A DNA stretch of 64,000 bases, taken from positions 56,006-120,005 of the forward strand of contig NZ_SEUI01000005.1 in the NCBI RefSeq assembly GCF_008370255.1, written 5' to 3'. The stretch comes from Pseudoalteromonas sp. FUC4 (GTDB taxonomy: Bacteria > Pseudomonadota > Gammaproteobacteria > Enterobacterales > Alteromonadaceae). The notes under the pieces are model-generated. The model worked only from the letters and a program-made list of their open reading frames with translations. It was not told where the DNA came from and made no database searches. How positions within the stretch are numbered: the first letter of the stretch is position 1; the number at the start of each line of letters is the position of its first letter. A program made the position numbers and the translations under genes. Of this stretch, positions 29,817 through 40,000 are shown in pieces.

Positions 29817-29827
29817 TGAGAGGGGTT

Positions 29828-30829
29828 ATGCAATTTATTCATTATATTTCTATCGCCATATTCACACTTATATTTAGCAACAGTGTATTTGCTGAAGCGC
29901 CTGTAAAGGCTGCGCATCAAGTGGTTGATATAAAAAATAAAGCTAACTTTGAAGATGCAGAATTTAGTCTAAAAATTAACGATATAGTTATGCCGTACTC
30001 AGTGTTTTCGGTATTCGTAATGCCCCAAGAGCAGGTTGAGTTTGAAGTGCTATTTGCGCAATCAAAAAATTCCTACACGCTAATTAATACCCAAGGGAAC
30101 TCGAAGCTTACAGACACCAACCGCTGGCAATGGCAAGCTCCCAAAGAGCCTGGTTTAACAACGGTAATTATTGAGTCGCCCGATAAAAAACAGCGTATGA
30201 AAATCAACGTTTTTGTAAAAGTACCCGCAAGCTACGTTGAAGGAGGAAAGCTCAAGTATTACCACATTGGCCACTACCCTAAATCTTCACAAATTAAAGA
30301 CACTTCACACTACATAGTGCCCGATGGCTTTGTTAAGGTGACGCCTGAAAATGAAAACGTAAAAATTTCACCTCACTTTTCACTAAAAGAGTTTGTTAGT
30401 AAGCAGCGAAGTAAGCACCCAAAGTATTTATTTTTACAAAATAAGTTGCTACTTAAACTAGAAAAAATACGTAAAGAACTCATTTTAGAAGGTATACCTG
30501 TTAGTAACATGGTGGTTATGAGCGGTTATAGAACTCCGTACTACAACAAATCAATTGGCAATGTAAAACTTAGCCGACATGTCTTTGGTGATGCTGCCGA
30601 TATTTTTATAGATAACGATGGCAACTACCGTATGGATGATATTAATAATGACGGTAAGCATTCAATTGGTGATGCTAAAGCGATGGCCGATATAGTGGAG
30701 TCGTTAGCTAGACGTGAATCATTTAAAGGTTTACTAGGTGGTTTGGGTATTTATGGGCCTAAGTCGCACAGAGGCGCATTTATACATGTTGATACGCGTG
30801 GTTTTAAAGCGCGTTGGGTGAGTAAATAG
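29828..30829 (+). CDS. Peptidase M15-type endopeptidase, MepK/YcbK-like, with Ca-loop insertion
   Basis: A 333-residue secreted protein: signal peptide (cut near VFA), an N-terminal beta-rich domain of about 150 residues absent from the short E. coli protein, then an M15-type zinc peptidase domain with SGYRTPYYN, SRHVFGDAAD (His251, Asp258) and FIHVDTRG (His320). MepK cleaves the 3-3 cross-links made by LdtD, so the pair would balance that cross-linking. Just after the second zinc ligand, two acidic loops (DNDGNYRMDD and DINNDGKHSIGD) resemble EF-hand or dockerin calcium loops. The second ATG, five bases after AGAGGGG, is preferred to one overlapping the ldtD stop codon. Confidence 0.82.
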   Translation: MQFIHYISIAIFTLIFSNSVFAEAPVKAAHQVVDIKNKANFEDAEFSLKINDIVMPYSVFSVFVMPQEQVEFEVLFAQSKNSYTLINTQGNSKLTDTNRWQWQAPKEPGLTTVIIESPDKKQRMKINVFVKVPASYVEGGKLKYYHIGHYPKSSQIKDTSHYIVPDGFVKVTPENENVKISPHFSLKEFVSKQRSKHPKYLFLQNKLLLKLEKIRKELILEGIPVSNMVVMSGYRTPYYNKSIGNVKLSRHVFGDAADIFIDNDGNYRMDDINNDGKHSIGDAKAMADIVESLARRESFKGLLGGLGIYGPKSHRGAFIHVDTRGFKARWVSK

Positions 30830-30939
30830 TTATATTAATAAATATATTAGCGCAAATATCACCTAGCATATTTAAAAAGTGCTGGTAAAACTCATATTAC
30901 CAACACTCTTTGAGACAAGCTTATCAAAAGCTAATAGCA

Positions 30940-31257
30940 TTAAGATAACAAGGCCCATGTCATTAAGATGCTAAATGCGTACGATTCGCTAAAGTTAATT
31001 TGGCGGACATTAAAAATATCTGAAAATAAACGATTCCAAATTTCGTTAAATAACTTTGATAAAACTAACGTACTAGCGATCCATATCGCTAAAAGTAATG
31101 TCGTTTTTACAATCAAAGAGTCAATATACATATCTATAAGGGCATTTGATTCGTGTGTACTTCCTACTTCAAAATTAGTCAATGCAAAAACAAAGCTTAT
31201 AGCCCATAAGGCTATTGTGGCTAAGATATTAAAACGTGTTGTAATTCCTTTTTCCAT
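30940..31257 (-). CDS. Small three-helix membrane protein
   Basis: A 105-residue protein with hydrophobic helices at about 9-27, 48-66 and 90-105. AAAGGAAG precedes the ATG. The overlapping plus-strand frame is less credible because only this strand encodes regular membrane helices. No family is recognised. It lies 87 bases after pelG on the same strand and could be read with the pel transcript, or be independent. Confidence 0.55.
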   Translation of the reverse strand: MEKGITTRFNILATIALWAISFVFALTNFEVGSTHESNALIDMYIDSLIVKTTLLLAIWIASTLVLSKLFNEIWNRLFSDIFNVRQINFSESYAFSILMTWALLS

Positions 31258-31344
31258 TTAAATACTTCCTTTGATAATAAGTTTTTATTACATAGATGTT
31301 GTAGTTAATTTAGTCTGTATAGTTCCCATTAAATGCACTACATG

Positions 31345-32709
31345 CTATTGCAGCATAAACGTTTCGTATTCTAAATCTTCAAACTGTTTTGAAAGCCAAA
31401 ACAATCCCACTACTGAGGTAATAATAGTTGCTAATGCAAAGCCGTAACCATAAAACTGCGGCCCAAAAGTGATTGATAGCAAAGTTAAAACAACGTTTAT
31501 TACCAAAAATAGCCCCGCTAAAAACAGGACGGTTGAGCGTTTATCTAAATAAAACAAAATATTTAAAATAGACAAAAATATAACTTGTACACCCACACCA
31601 ACTACATCAATAAATAAAAGCGTTTTATAGTTTGGATCAATACCAATAAAGGTAAGTATTTGCTCGCCCCATAATAATAAGCAGGCAACGGTAATACCTT
31701 GAATTTTAAATATATCGTATAAACCGGCACGTGCAGTTTGGATCATGTTGTCTTTCAATATATAGATCTCCTCAAGAGGTGAGCCTTTACGAATAGCGGT
31801 GTAAAAACGGTCGTACTCTTCTACAAAGTCGGTTTCCATTTTTACTAAAAATACTGCCATACCGGGAATAATAGACAAATAGGCTAAAAATATAGGTAAG
31901 TCGTAAATTGGGCTAGCTCTTAACGTGCCAATAATTTGAATTGATGTGCTTGGCGAATACCAAAAAATGATTTTATCAGCCCATACACCAATGTTATAAA
32001 ACAGACCACAAAAGAATAGGCTGTAATACACTTTTTTATTGCTTAAAAAGTCAAAGCTTATAAGTTTTTCACCGGGATAACGGCGAATAATCATAAACAA
32101 AAAGCTAAAAAAGAGCAGAGCTTCGCCTGCAAAAAACGCAAAAAATAAGCCATCTAACTGCCAGTCTCTTAATAAGTATGCAAGTAATACCATAAAGGCG
32201 TAACCACTTAGCATGGTTATTAAAATTAACCGGTACTCTTTCATACCCGATAGAAAAATAGCGCCAAGCCACTGATTACATAAGCTTACAAAGGCACCTA
32301 AAATTATAATCTTAGTAACAACGGGTATAGGGATCATAGGCCAAACCGCTAAGCCGACTAATAGCGCGGCTATTGTTGTTACAAGTTGTGCCCCGAGTAG
32401 GTTAGGGAGTACTTTTGCCTCTTCTTTTTGAAAAAGTAAATCGGCAATAAATCGAGTTAATAATAACTGCAAACCCCCCGTTAAAATAAGTGAAGCGGCC
32501 ATCATGTAGGTAACGAGTGTTAAAAACTGAATGATAAGTACTTTAGGTAATACAATGCCTAAACTTAAAATACCAATGAGCATGAGCGCTACAATAGAAA
32601 GCAACCAAGGGCCCGAGCCTATTAAGCCCGCGTAGCCGTATGCTTCAAAAACTGAGAGCAGGGTATTTTTTTTGAGAATTTTTCGTATCTCAAAACCTAT
32701 TCCGGCCAT
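31345..32709 (-). CDS. pelG: Pel polysaccharide membrane protein PelG
   Basis: A 454-residue protein with about 12 membrane helices, of the Wzx/MOP-like group. PelG is part of the inner-membrane PelDEFG complex that makes and moves the Pel polymer. The N-terminus (GIGFEIRKILKK, then TLLSVFEAYGYAGLIGSGPW) is typical. It overlaps the end of pelF by 13 bases. It is the last gene of the pel operon. Confidence 0.93.
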   Translation of the reverse strand: MAGIGFEIRKILKKNTLLSVFEAYGYAGLIGSGPWLLSIVALMLIGILSLGIVLPKVLIIQFLTLVTYMMAASLILTGGLQLLLTRFIADLLFQKEEAKVLPNLLGAQLVTTIAALLVGLAVWPMIPIPVVTKIIILGAFVSLCNQWLGAIFLSGMKEYRLILITMLSGYAFMVLLAYLLRDWQLDGLFFAFFAGEALLFFSFLFMIIRRYPGEKLISFDFLSNKKVYYSLFFCGLFYNIGVWADKIIFWYSPSTSIQIIGTLRASPIYDLPIFLAYLSIIPGMAVFLVKMETDFVEEYDRFYTAIRKGSPLEEIYILKDNMIQTARAGLYDIFKIQGITVACLLLWGEQILTFIGIDPNYKTLLFIDVVGVGVQVIFLSILNILFYLDKRSTVLFLAGLFLVINVVLTLLSITFGPQFYGYGFALATIITSVVGLFWLSKQFEDLEYETFMLQ

Positions 32710-34214
32710 GCCATTGTATCCTTATAAAGTTTATCGTAACGGGCAAACATGTGGCTCTCGTCATAAAATTTTTGTACGCGGTCTAGGCCGCTTTGTTGAT
32801 ACTCAAGCCAAGTTTGCTCATTTGTTAGCATGTTTGATATTTGCTTTGCTGTTTCGCTCGGAGAAGCTATTGAGACAACTTCACCGGCTTTACCTAACGC
32901 CTTATCTTCATCAGTTCCGCCTTCTATTATTTCACGGCAAGAGCCCACATCACTAGCAAGTACAGGAACACCTGCTGCCATGGCTTCTAAAAGCACTAAA
33001 GGTTGCGCTTCCGAAATAGAGGTTAAAGCTACAATCCCGAGTTTTGGTAAGATTTTGGTAATATCTTGCATACCTAAAAATTTAACATTATTTTGTAAAT
33101 CAAGGCTGGCTACAAGTAATTCACATTCATTGTAATATTGTGGATCTTCTTCAAAGGGGCCAATGATCCAGCCTTCTACTTCTGGCAATACCGACTGCGC
33201 TTCTTTAATCGCACGTATGAAGGTTTTAATATCTTTTATAGGCACTACGCGTCCAATTAATCCAACAATAGGTGGGATGTGTTTTGGGCGCTGCTCAAGC
33301 GCTTCAATAAAACGTACTGTTTTAATGCCGTTAGGAACTACGAATGCTTTTTCTGGTGCGGCACCATCTTTTATTTGGCGTTGCCTATTACCGTCGTATA
33401 GCGAAATGATTTTATCGGCTTCTTGATATGTTGTTCGGCCAATTTGCTCAAAAAAGCTGATCCACATTCGGCGAATAAAGCCCATCTCGGTATTTAAGTT
33501 TTTACCTAGGGTTTGTTCAGACTCTTTGATCCAACTGGCTTGAATAAGATCTATTTTTCTCTCTTTGGTGTAAATACCATGCTCGGTCAACAAAAAGGGA
33601 GTATTACTTATTACACTGGCACCAGATCCTAAAATACCCGCATACCCGGTAGATATTGAGTGAATAAGTTTAACTTTAGGGAGCCCTCGTGCAATTTCGG
33701 CTATTTTAAATAACGGTTTATATAAATTGCGGTATGACCAAAAGAAGTCAATAAAAGAGGATTCATCACAAAAAGTTGAATAGTAATTAGTGAGTACTTG
33801 CCATGAAGATTCACTATATAAAAAGTCGGCTTCGTTAATGCCATCTTTTTTAGCTAAAGTTTCAAATGCAAACTTTAATAATTCAGTCGGAATTGGCTCG
33901 TTACAATCTCTAAAATAATTTTGCAGTTGCTGCCAAAAATCAAAGAGTTCTTTTTTATATTTAACCCCGTGCTTAGCTTTTATTTCAGAAGTGTCATTTT
34001 GTACTAAATAATGAACATGCAGCTTGGTAACGTTTTCAGGCAAAGTATATTGAATTTCACCATAATGCTCAGGCGCTCCACCTATAAAAACAAGCTCAAA
34101 GTTATAATGAGGTAACCCTTCAATTATTTGATGAACCCAGCTAGATACACCGCCACGCACATAAGGGTAAGTACCTTCTAAAAGCAGTAAAATGTCTGCA
34201 TTTTTGTTACTCAT
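32697..34214 (-). CDS. pelF: Pel glycosyltransferase PelF
   Basis: A 505-residue cytoplasmic GT4 glycosyltransferase that polymerises UDP-activated N-acetyl hexosamine into Pel. The N-terminal domain begins LLLEGTYPYVRGGVSSWVHQ, and the nucleotide-binding domain contains VGLIGRVVPIKDIKTFI and the E-x7-E type motif EAQPLVLLEAMAAGVPVLAS. The chosen ATG has AGGAG eight bases upstream; a start ten codons earlier lies well inside pelE. It overlaps pelE by eight bases. Confidence 0.95.
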   Translation of the reverse strand: MSNKNADILLLLEGTYPYVRGGVSSWVHQIIEGLPHYNFELVFIGGAPEHYGEIQYTLPENVTKLHVHYLVQNDTSEIKAKHGVKYKKELFDFWQQLQNYFRDCNEPIPTELLKFAFETLAKKDGINEADFLYSESSWQVLTNYYSTFCDESSFIDFFWSYRNLYKPLFKIAEIARGLPKVKLIHSISTGYAGILGSGASVISNTPFLLTEHGIYTKERKIDLIQASWIKESEQTLGKNLNTEMGFIRRMWISFFEQIGRTTYQEADKIISLYDGNRQRQIKDGAAPEKAFVVPNGIKTVRFIEALEQRPKHIPPIVGLIGRVVPIKDIKTFIRAIKEAQSVLPEVEGWIIGPFEEDPQYYNECELLVASLDLQNNVKFLGMQDITKILPKLGIVALTSISEAQPLVLLEAMAAGVPVLASDVGSCREIIEGGTDEDKALGKAGEVVSIASPSETAKQISNMLTNEQTWLEYQQSGLDRVQKFYDESHMFARYDKLYKDTMAWPE

Positions 34215-35190
34215 GCCAATACTCCTGTAAATGACGTAATTCACTGCCCTTAGGTTGTTCTGGGAGTTCTTTTAAGTAGCGTTTACAGTCGTCAAACTTA
34301 TTCATACAAAAGGCAACTTCGGCTTTATAAGGGAGAACATGACGCCTTGCCATGCCCGACTCAGTTGCTTTGAGTAAATACTCATGGGCTATTTCGTATT
34401 TGTTTAAGGCTAAAGATATACGCCCTAAAAATATAAAGGTTGCAGGTGTTTTTACGTGCTCAACACTTTGCTGTGCAAGTGCTTCTGCTTTTTCTAAAAC
34501 GTATTTTCGAAGCGCACCTTGGGCTAAACCTAAGTAGCTAAGTTCCCAATAAAGTTCGGCTAGTTGTTTTTGTAAATTACTTAACTTTGGTTGCTTAGTC
34601 GTAATGGCTATTTCTTGCTGGTACAAACTGATTTTTTCGTTGAGTTTGGCTTCTTTACCATCAAGGGTTGAGTAGGCGAGTAGGCGAATATCATCCTCTA
34701 AATCTTTAAGTGCTAGCTTTAAAATAGGAATAGATTGTGAGTCACTCATGTGACGAGCTGCCATTACTGCACTTAAACGTTTATTTGGTTCACTCGCGTG
34801 CTTTAAAATAGCTTTTAGCCCGCCCATAGAATAGGTCGGGTTTGCTGATATTGCTTTAGCCTCAAAAGGAAGCTCAGGTATTTTATGCTCTTCAATTTCT
34901 ATGTCATCGTTTTTGAGAGGTTTACACAGAGCAAATGTAAGCGCTACTACAACGCCAATAATTCCAAGTACAGGTAATGTAAATAATAATAAAAACATGA
35001 GCAAAAAAGAGCTATAAGGAGTGGTTTTGTATTTTTTAGGTATAAAAACATAGCTAACAATAGCAAAAAAGATGCTAGCAAAAGCGTGTAATAATATAGC
35101 TAAAAACCAGTTAGGTGTTTCCAGTACTTCTATTAGTGCAAAGTACTGACAGATACACCCTAATATAGCTGCTACAATAATTATAATCAT
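34207..35190 (-). CDS. pelE: Pel complex protein PelE
   Basis: A 327-residue inner-membrane protein with two to three helices in the first 90 residues and a C-terminal cytoplasmic helical-repeat (TPR-like) region at about 120-325. PelE links PelD to PelF in the synthase complex. Sequence conservation of this family is low, so the assignment rests on its place between pelD and pelF, the topology and the length. It overlaps both neighbours by a few bases. Confidence 0.88.
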   Translation of the reverse strand: MIIIIVAAILGCICQYFALIEVLETPNWFLAILLHAFASIFFAIVSYVFIPKKYKTTPYSSFLLMFLLLFTLPVLGIIGVVVALTFALCKPLKNDDIEIEEHKIPELPFEAKAISANPTYSMGGLKAILKHASEPNKRLSAVMAARHMSDSQSIPILKLALKDLEDDIRLLAYSTLDGKEAKLNEKISLYQQEIAITTKQPKLSNLQKQLAELYWELSYLGLAQGALRKYVLEKAEALAQQSVEHVKTPATFIFLGRISLALNKYEIAHEYLLKATESGMARRHVLPYKAEVAFCMNKFDDCKRYLKELPEQPKGSELRHLQEYWHE

Positions 35191-36485
35191 GAAAGTGAAA
35201 CCAATCTCTTTATGTCATCTGAGCTTATAGGCAGAGCGAGTTGCTGTTCAATAACTATATCGATTTCAGCTAAGGTGTTACCTGTACGCTCTTTGCACCA
35301 AGTGTTCACTCGGGCAATAAATCCTGCTTTTTCAAGTTCATCAGCCAATGGCATTAATAGCAGTAATATTTGATTTTTATCATCATATAAGTAAATGTCT
35401 AAACCACGACGAGCTTCACTTAAATAACTCATAAGTTGAGTTGATTTATCAGTAATATTGTTGGCTTTGATTTTCAGTAACTGCGATGGAATGTTGTATC
35501 GTTTGGCTTCTTTATTCGCGCGTTTAATTTGACGAATAAAGTACGGAGATTCCTCATAGGTCATTACTGGATTTGTTATTTCATGGCGCAGCAGGTCGCC
35601 AATATGTCCTGCCATTACAGCAAGTAATGTAAGAGTCGTATTTTTGAGCGCAAAAAATTGTATTCTTTCAACCAAAATAACGCCGTAAATAGTATTATTT
35701 ACGTCGATAAGGGGAATTGCTATATGGTATTTGCTTGTACCCGATGCCGCTTTTTCGTCTTTTACCGATACTAATTCTTTTTCTTCAATCATCGCTAATA
35801 TAAGAGGATCATCTACAGTTACTTGACTCATGTTGCCGATAGAGGCAAGTGGTGGTTCTAAAACGGTATCGTTTTCAACTTTATATAAACCCGCCCTTTC
35901 AAGTGAGCCATACTCAACAAATAAATCGATTATTTTTTGCGCTGCACTATCAAGTCTTCTTTCTTTTAGTCGCCCGATAGTGGTTCTTACTGCTTGTAGT
36001 GATTCGCGCAAACTTAAAGTATGGCCCGCTAGCATTTGCTCAATTCTATCGTGAGATGAATTAATTAAATGATATTGACGAGTAAAGGTTTCAAGGCGGT
36101 CGGTTACGTATTCGAGCTGAATACTTTGCTGTTGATTAGTACGCTCCCACACATCTCTAAATTCGCCAGTGATCATAATTACAATAATGTAGCCAATCAT
36201 GGCGTTAATATTAAAGTCGCTTTGCGATGATAAAATATTTGCTTGAAGTAAAAAAAGTTGGCCAACAAGCAAACATAAAATACTAATAAAGCCTTTTGAA
36301 AAGCCATAACGTAGAGAAACTAAAAGTGGGCCAAGTACAGGCCACGAGAAACCTCCCTCAGTCCAAAATGGGTCCTCTGCGTTAAATAATACAGGCAGCC
36401 CTAAAGCAAGCGCGGTAAATATAAATACCTCAGCCCATATTTGTAGCTCAGGAACGTCTCTTGGTCTAAGGAAATGTGTTTTCAC
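35187..36485 (-). CDS. pelD: c-di-GMP receptor PelD
   Basis: A 432-residue inner-membrane protein: four helices in residues 18-106, a coiled connector, a GAF domain at about 160-295 and a degenerate GGDEF domain at about 310-430 without an active GGDEF sequence. PelD binds c-di-GMP through an RxxD inhibitory-type site to switch on Pel synthesis; here RGLD at 360-363 fits that motif, and Arg392 or Arg400 may provide the distal ligand. It overlaps pelC by an ATGA and pelE by four bases. Confidence 0.94.
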   Translation of the reverse strand: MKTHFLRPRDVPELQIWAEVFIFTALALGLPVLFNAEDPFWTEGGFSWPVLGPLLVSLRYGFSKGFISILCLLVGQLFLLQANILSSQSDFNINAMIGYIIVIMITGEFRDVWERTNQQQSIQLEYVTDRLETFTRQYHLINSSHDRIEQMLAGHTLSLRESLQAVRTTIGRLKERRLDSAAQKIIDLFVEYGSLERAGLYKVENDTVLEPPLASIGNMSQVTVDDPLILAMIEEKELVSVKDEKAASGTSKYHIAIPLIDVNNTIYGVILVERIQFFALKNTTLTLLAVMAGHIGDLLRHEITNPVMTYEESPYFIRQIKRANKEAKRYNIPSQLLKIKANNITDKSTQLMSYLSEARRGLDIYLYDDKNQILLLLMPLADELEKAGFIARVNTWCKERTGNTLAEIDIVIEQQLALPISSDDIKRLVSLS

Positions 36486-36997
36486 TCACTAACCTCTATA
36501 TAAGAAATTAAATCGGCAATCACATCTTGTGCTGTTGCTGCAATGCTATCGCGACCCCAACCACTTTTAGCAATAGTTCCCGTCCAAATTGGCGTTGTTT
36601 GCCCGTTAACTGTGAGTGATAAGGTCAGTGCTACAACAGGCTCACCATCAAGACCTGCTTTATAGCGCCACTCTTCAATGCTACCTGTTAGTACATAGTC
36701 AGCTTGTTGAGTGCTTAACCATTGCATAGCATTGTTTAAACGGTATTGATCGTCCAGTGGTGGAAGCTCTTTAGTGTTTTCGCGAGGAGCGCGTATAAGA
36801 GTTGGCAAGTTATTTTGCTGCCAAATACTGGCTAAAATATCTTCAGCACGTTCACCAGCAAGCGGTGTTTGAGCATGATTAACTAGTGGCATAAGTGCCA
36901 CTGTTTTTGAAGGGCTAAGCTCTACATCATCAGCAACTCTGCTGGTGGTACAAGCAGATAATAGTAATACCAAACACGGTATAATTAAACGAAACAT
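36482..36997 (-). CDS. pelC: Outer-membrane lipoprotein PelC
   Basis: A 171-residue lipoprotein with lipobox LLLSAC near residue 15 and a compact domain. In Pseudomonas PelC forms a dodecameric ring under the PelB pore that guides the cationic polymer. The second ATG is preferred: GGAGAG lies just before it, and it puts the signal peptide at the normal length. Only 14 bases separate it from pelB. Confidence 0.88.
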   Translation of the reverse strand: MFRLIIPCLVLLLSACTTSRVADDVELSPSKTVALMPLVNHAQTPLAGERAEDILASIWQQNNLPTLIRAPRENTKELPPLDDQYRLNNAMQWLSTQQADYVLTGSIEEWRYKAGLDGEPVVALTLSLTVNGQTTPIWTGTIAKSGWGRDSIAATAQDVIADLISYIEVSE

Positions 36998-37011
36998 ACT
37001 CTCTCCTAACA

Positions 37012-40000
37012 TTAAAAATGTACGTAATAACCTAATTGTAATTGTGTATCTGAGTTACCCACTTTATTACTACTTTGGTAACCCAGCTGTAATTTAAATA
37101 AATCATCGCCTAGTACAGACCAACCAGCACCACTTGAAACAGATACATCTACTGTATCGTTAAGTGTTTGATAGCCAGTACTTATATCAAATAGCCACGA
37201 AGGATTTGCACCTAAATAAGGCGGCTCTAACGAACCTGTTGAAGCAAAAGACGTGCCTAGTGCAAAGCGTCTAAATGGTTGAAGATCAACTATTAGAGGC
37301 CTTGTTTCTGTGTTTATTAACGCATTTACACGCTCAAAGTCTTGCCATTGCGCACTAAAGTAAGCGTTCCAAATTGGGCGGTCTTTTAAAATGCTGTACT
37401 GATAACGCGCGTTATATTCTTGGCCATTAATGAGTGAGCTACCATCGTTTCTTCGAGAAAATGACATTGCCGCAGCTGAAAGCTGCACATTTTGTCTATT
37501 ATCAATGTTGTAGTTAACATAGGCCGTGGCTTTATCTAGCTGAGCATAGCTAAGTAGCGCTTCTGATTGGCGGTTTTCAACATTATATTCAAGTTTTAAA
37601 CCTACCTGAGTACGAGAATCCCATTGATAACGAGAATCAAGACTAAGACCTTGGCGGCTGACTAAGCTGCCTTGGTGGGAGTCAATTTTTGCATCAAAAT
37701 ACCAACGACCAAATGTCATTTTATCTTCTATGGCAAACAGTAACCCGTTGTTATCAAGGTTTTGCTGATTGCTCAAACTTAATTTCCATTGCCCATTAGC
37801 ATAAGGGAAATAAACATTCACATCATACTGACTGCTATTTAAACCAGCCTCTGGCGATAGGTTAATTTCAAGCGCTCTAAAGTAGGATGAGCGTGCATTT
37901 CTAAGTAAACTCAATTGTGATTCGTCAAGCTCACCAGTCAGCTCTTCATACCAGCGCTGCATTGTTGCGTATGGCTGCTTTAAATAGAGTAAGGCGTTGA
38001 GCTCATCTAATTTGCTTAGTGAACCTTCGGCTATAAGTTGTTTTGCTTTATTAAACTCGCCATTCGTCATATAAAGTTGTAGTTTTTGCCATGGCTCTAA
38101 TTTTTGTGCAGCCCTGCGCGCTAACCACCAGTTTGTTTGAGGTTCACCAATAGTGTCGGGCGCAAGTTCTTCCATTGTGTTTAATTGCATTAAATGAGGA
38201 ACCGCCATCGCGCCCGCCCAGCGAAACATTAAGCCTCTGTATGCATATTTATCTTTAGGTAAGTGTTGCAGTAAATAGTGATTAAGTTCAGCAGCATTTG
38301 CATAATAACCAAGTTGTTTCATTACATCGGCTAAGTTAACCAGTGTTGTTAAATCACTTGGCTCTGCAATGGCCAATTTACGCAAATAAAAGTAGGCACT
38401 GTTATATGACTTTTCATAAATAGATAAGCTAGCTAAGAGCTGCGTCCACGCATAGGAAGTATCGCTTTGAGAATAGCGCGTTAAAATGCGGCCAATCATT
38501 ACAGTGTCGTGCATTTGCAGCGCTAACCAACCTTGTGCAAGTACAACATCAGGGTCATATTCACTTAATTTAGCAGCGCGGTTTAGGGTTGTATAAGCTG
38601 AATTTAAATCACTTTGATTTTGATACCAATTTGAAAGAATTAACCAAGCAGGGTAGAGGGCTTTATTATAGCGTTGCTTATCAAGTTCAGCGTGAATGCG
38701 TGCAACTGATTTAGCGTCATTTACTTGTGTGCTTAATAATGCAATTTGAATCAGTTGACGATCAGTCTGCGATTCACTTTTCCATAAATAATCAAGAAGC
38801 TCTTGAGGCCGGCCTTCAAAGCGTAATTGTTGGTAATGTAGCATGTCGCCTACGCTTAAAGGACTTATTTTTTGTAGTTGTTCTAATGCAAACAATTCGT
38901 GGGCTTTGTCGTTAACTCGCATAGCCATGTCTACATTGGCGCTCCAAAACTCATCATCAGAACTTTGTTGCTTGCTTTTTAGTACTTGCATAGCACTTGT
39001 GAAGTCGTCTTCTAGCCAAAAAGCACGTGCTATCCAAAGTAAGTCCTCTTCACTTTTAGGTCCTTTATATGTAGGCCATAAAGCTCTTAATGCTTTTAAA
39101 TTACCGGTGTCGTGAAGTACTTTCGCTTTCCAATATTGCGATAAGGCACTCCTACCATTTATTTGTTCAAAACGCTCAATATTATTTAACTCTTGCTTTG
39201 TATTACCTATAAATTCATTGGTTTTCATCCAATTAGTAAAACCACTACCTTTCAGCTTTCTATTTTGGGCTTTATATTCGTATATGTCATTGGCATCTTG
39301 GTATAAATACAATGCAGTTGCATCGTTAATACTATTAGTAAGCATTGCAGGAGTTACAGCTCTGTTTGACATTAGCCATGTAAACTCTTTGAGCGCTTCT
39401 TTAGGCTTATTTTGCCAGCGCTTTACTTTCCAGTTAAGTAAACGTAGTTCTTTGTCATTTGGAGTTTGTAGTAATAACTTGGCGAGTAATTGCTCAGCCC
39501 CTTTTGCATTGCCATTGGCTAAACGTAGGTGCATTGCTTTTGTTAAGTAGTCGGTGTTATTTGGCTCGGTCTTTAATAACTTCTCAATTGCTTGAGCCGC
39601 GTCCTCTGTGTTGCCAGCTAAGTTAGCTAAATAAAGTGTACGCTCAATGTTGGCTTTATCACCATAGGTTTCCCACCATGCGTAAGCTTGTATCGGATTA
39701 TTCGCCCCAAGTGCAGTTTCAATTGCTTTGACTGCAATGTCAGCATTTATGTTTGCTTTATAAATATCGAGTGCTTTATTTGGTTCGCCTGCGCTTAACC
39801 AGTAATCGGCTGCAATGAGTGGCTGCTTGTTTTTTTGATAATACTGAGCAACTTTTGCGTTTAGCCCAACTGCTTTGGCAATAGCCAGTATTTGTTCGTT
39901 CCAGTTTTTATGGACACTTATTTTTAAAGATAACTCTTCAAAGCGATCGTCAACTTTAGCACCGCTTGCTAGCCATAATGAGTAAAGTAGCTTTATTTCA

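Noticed and set aside
30968-31261. Plus-strand ORF of 97 codons opposite the small membrane protein
   Set aside because: The minus-strand reading has a ribosome site and three regular hydrophobic helices; the plus strand has neither.
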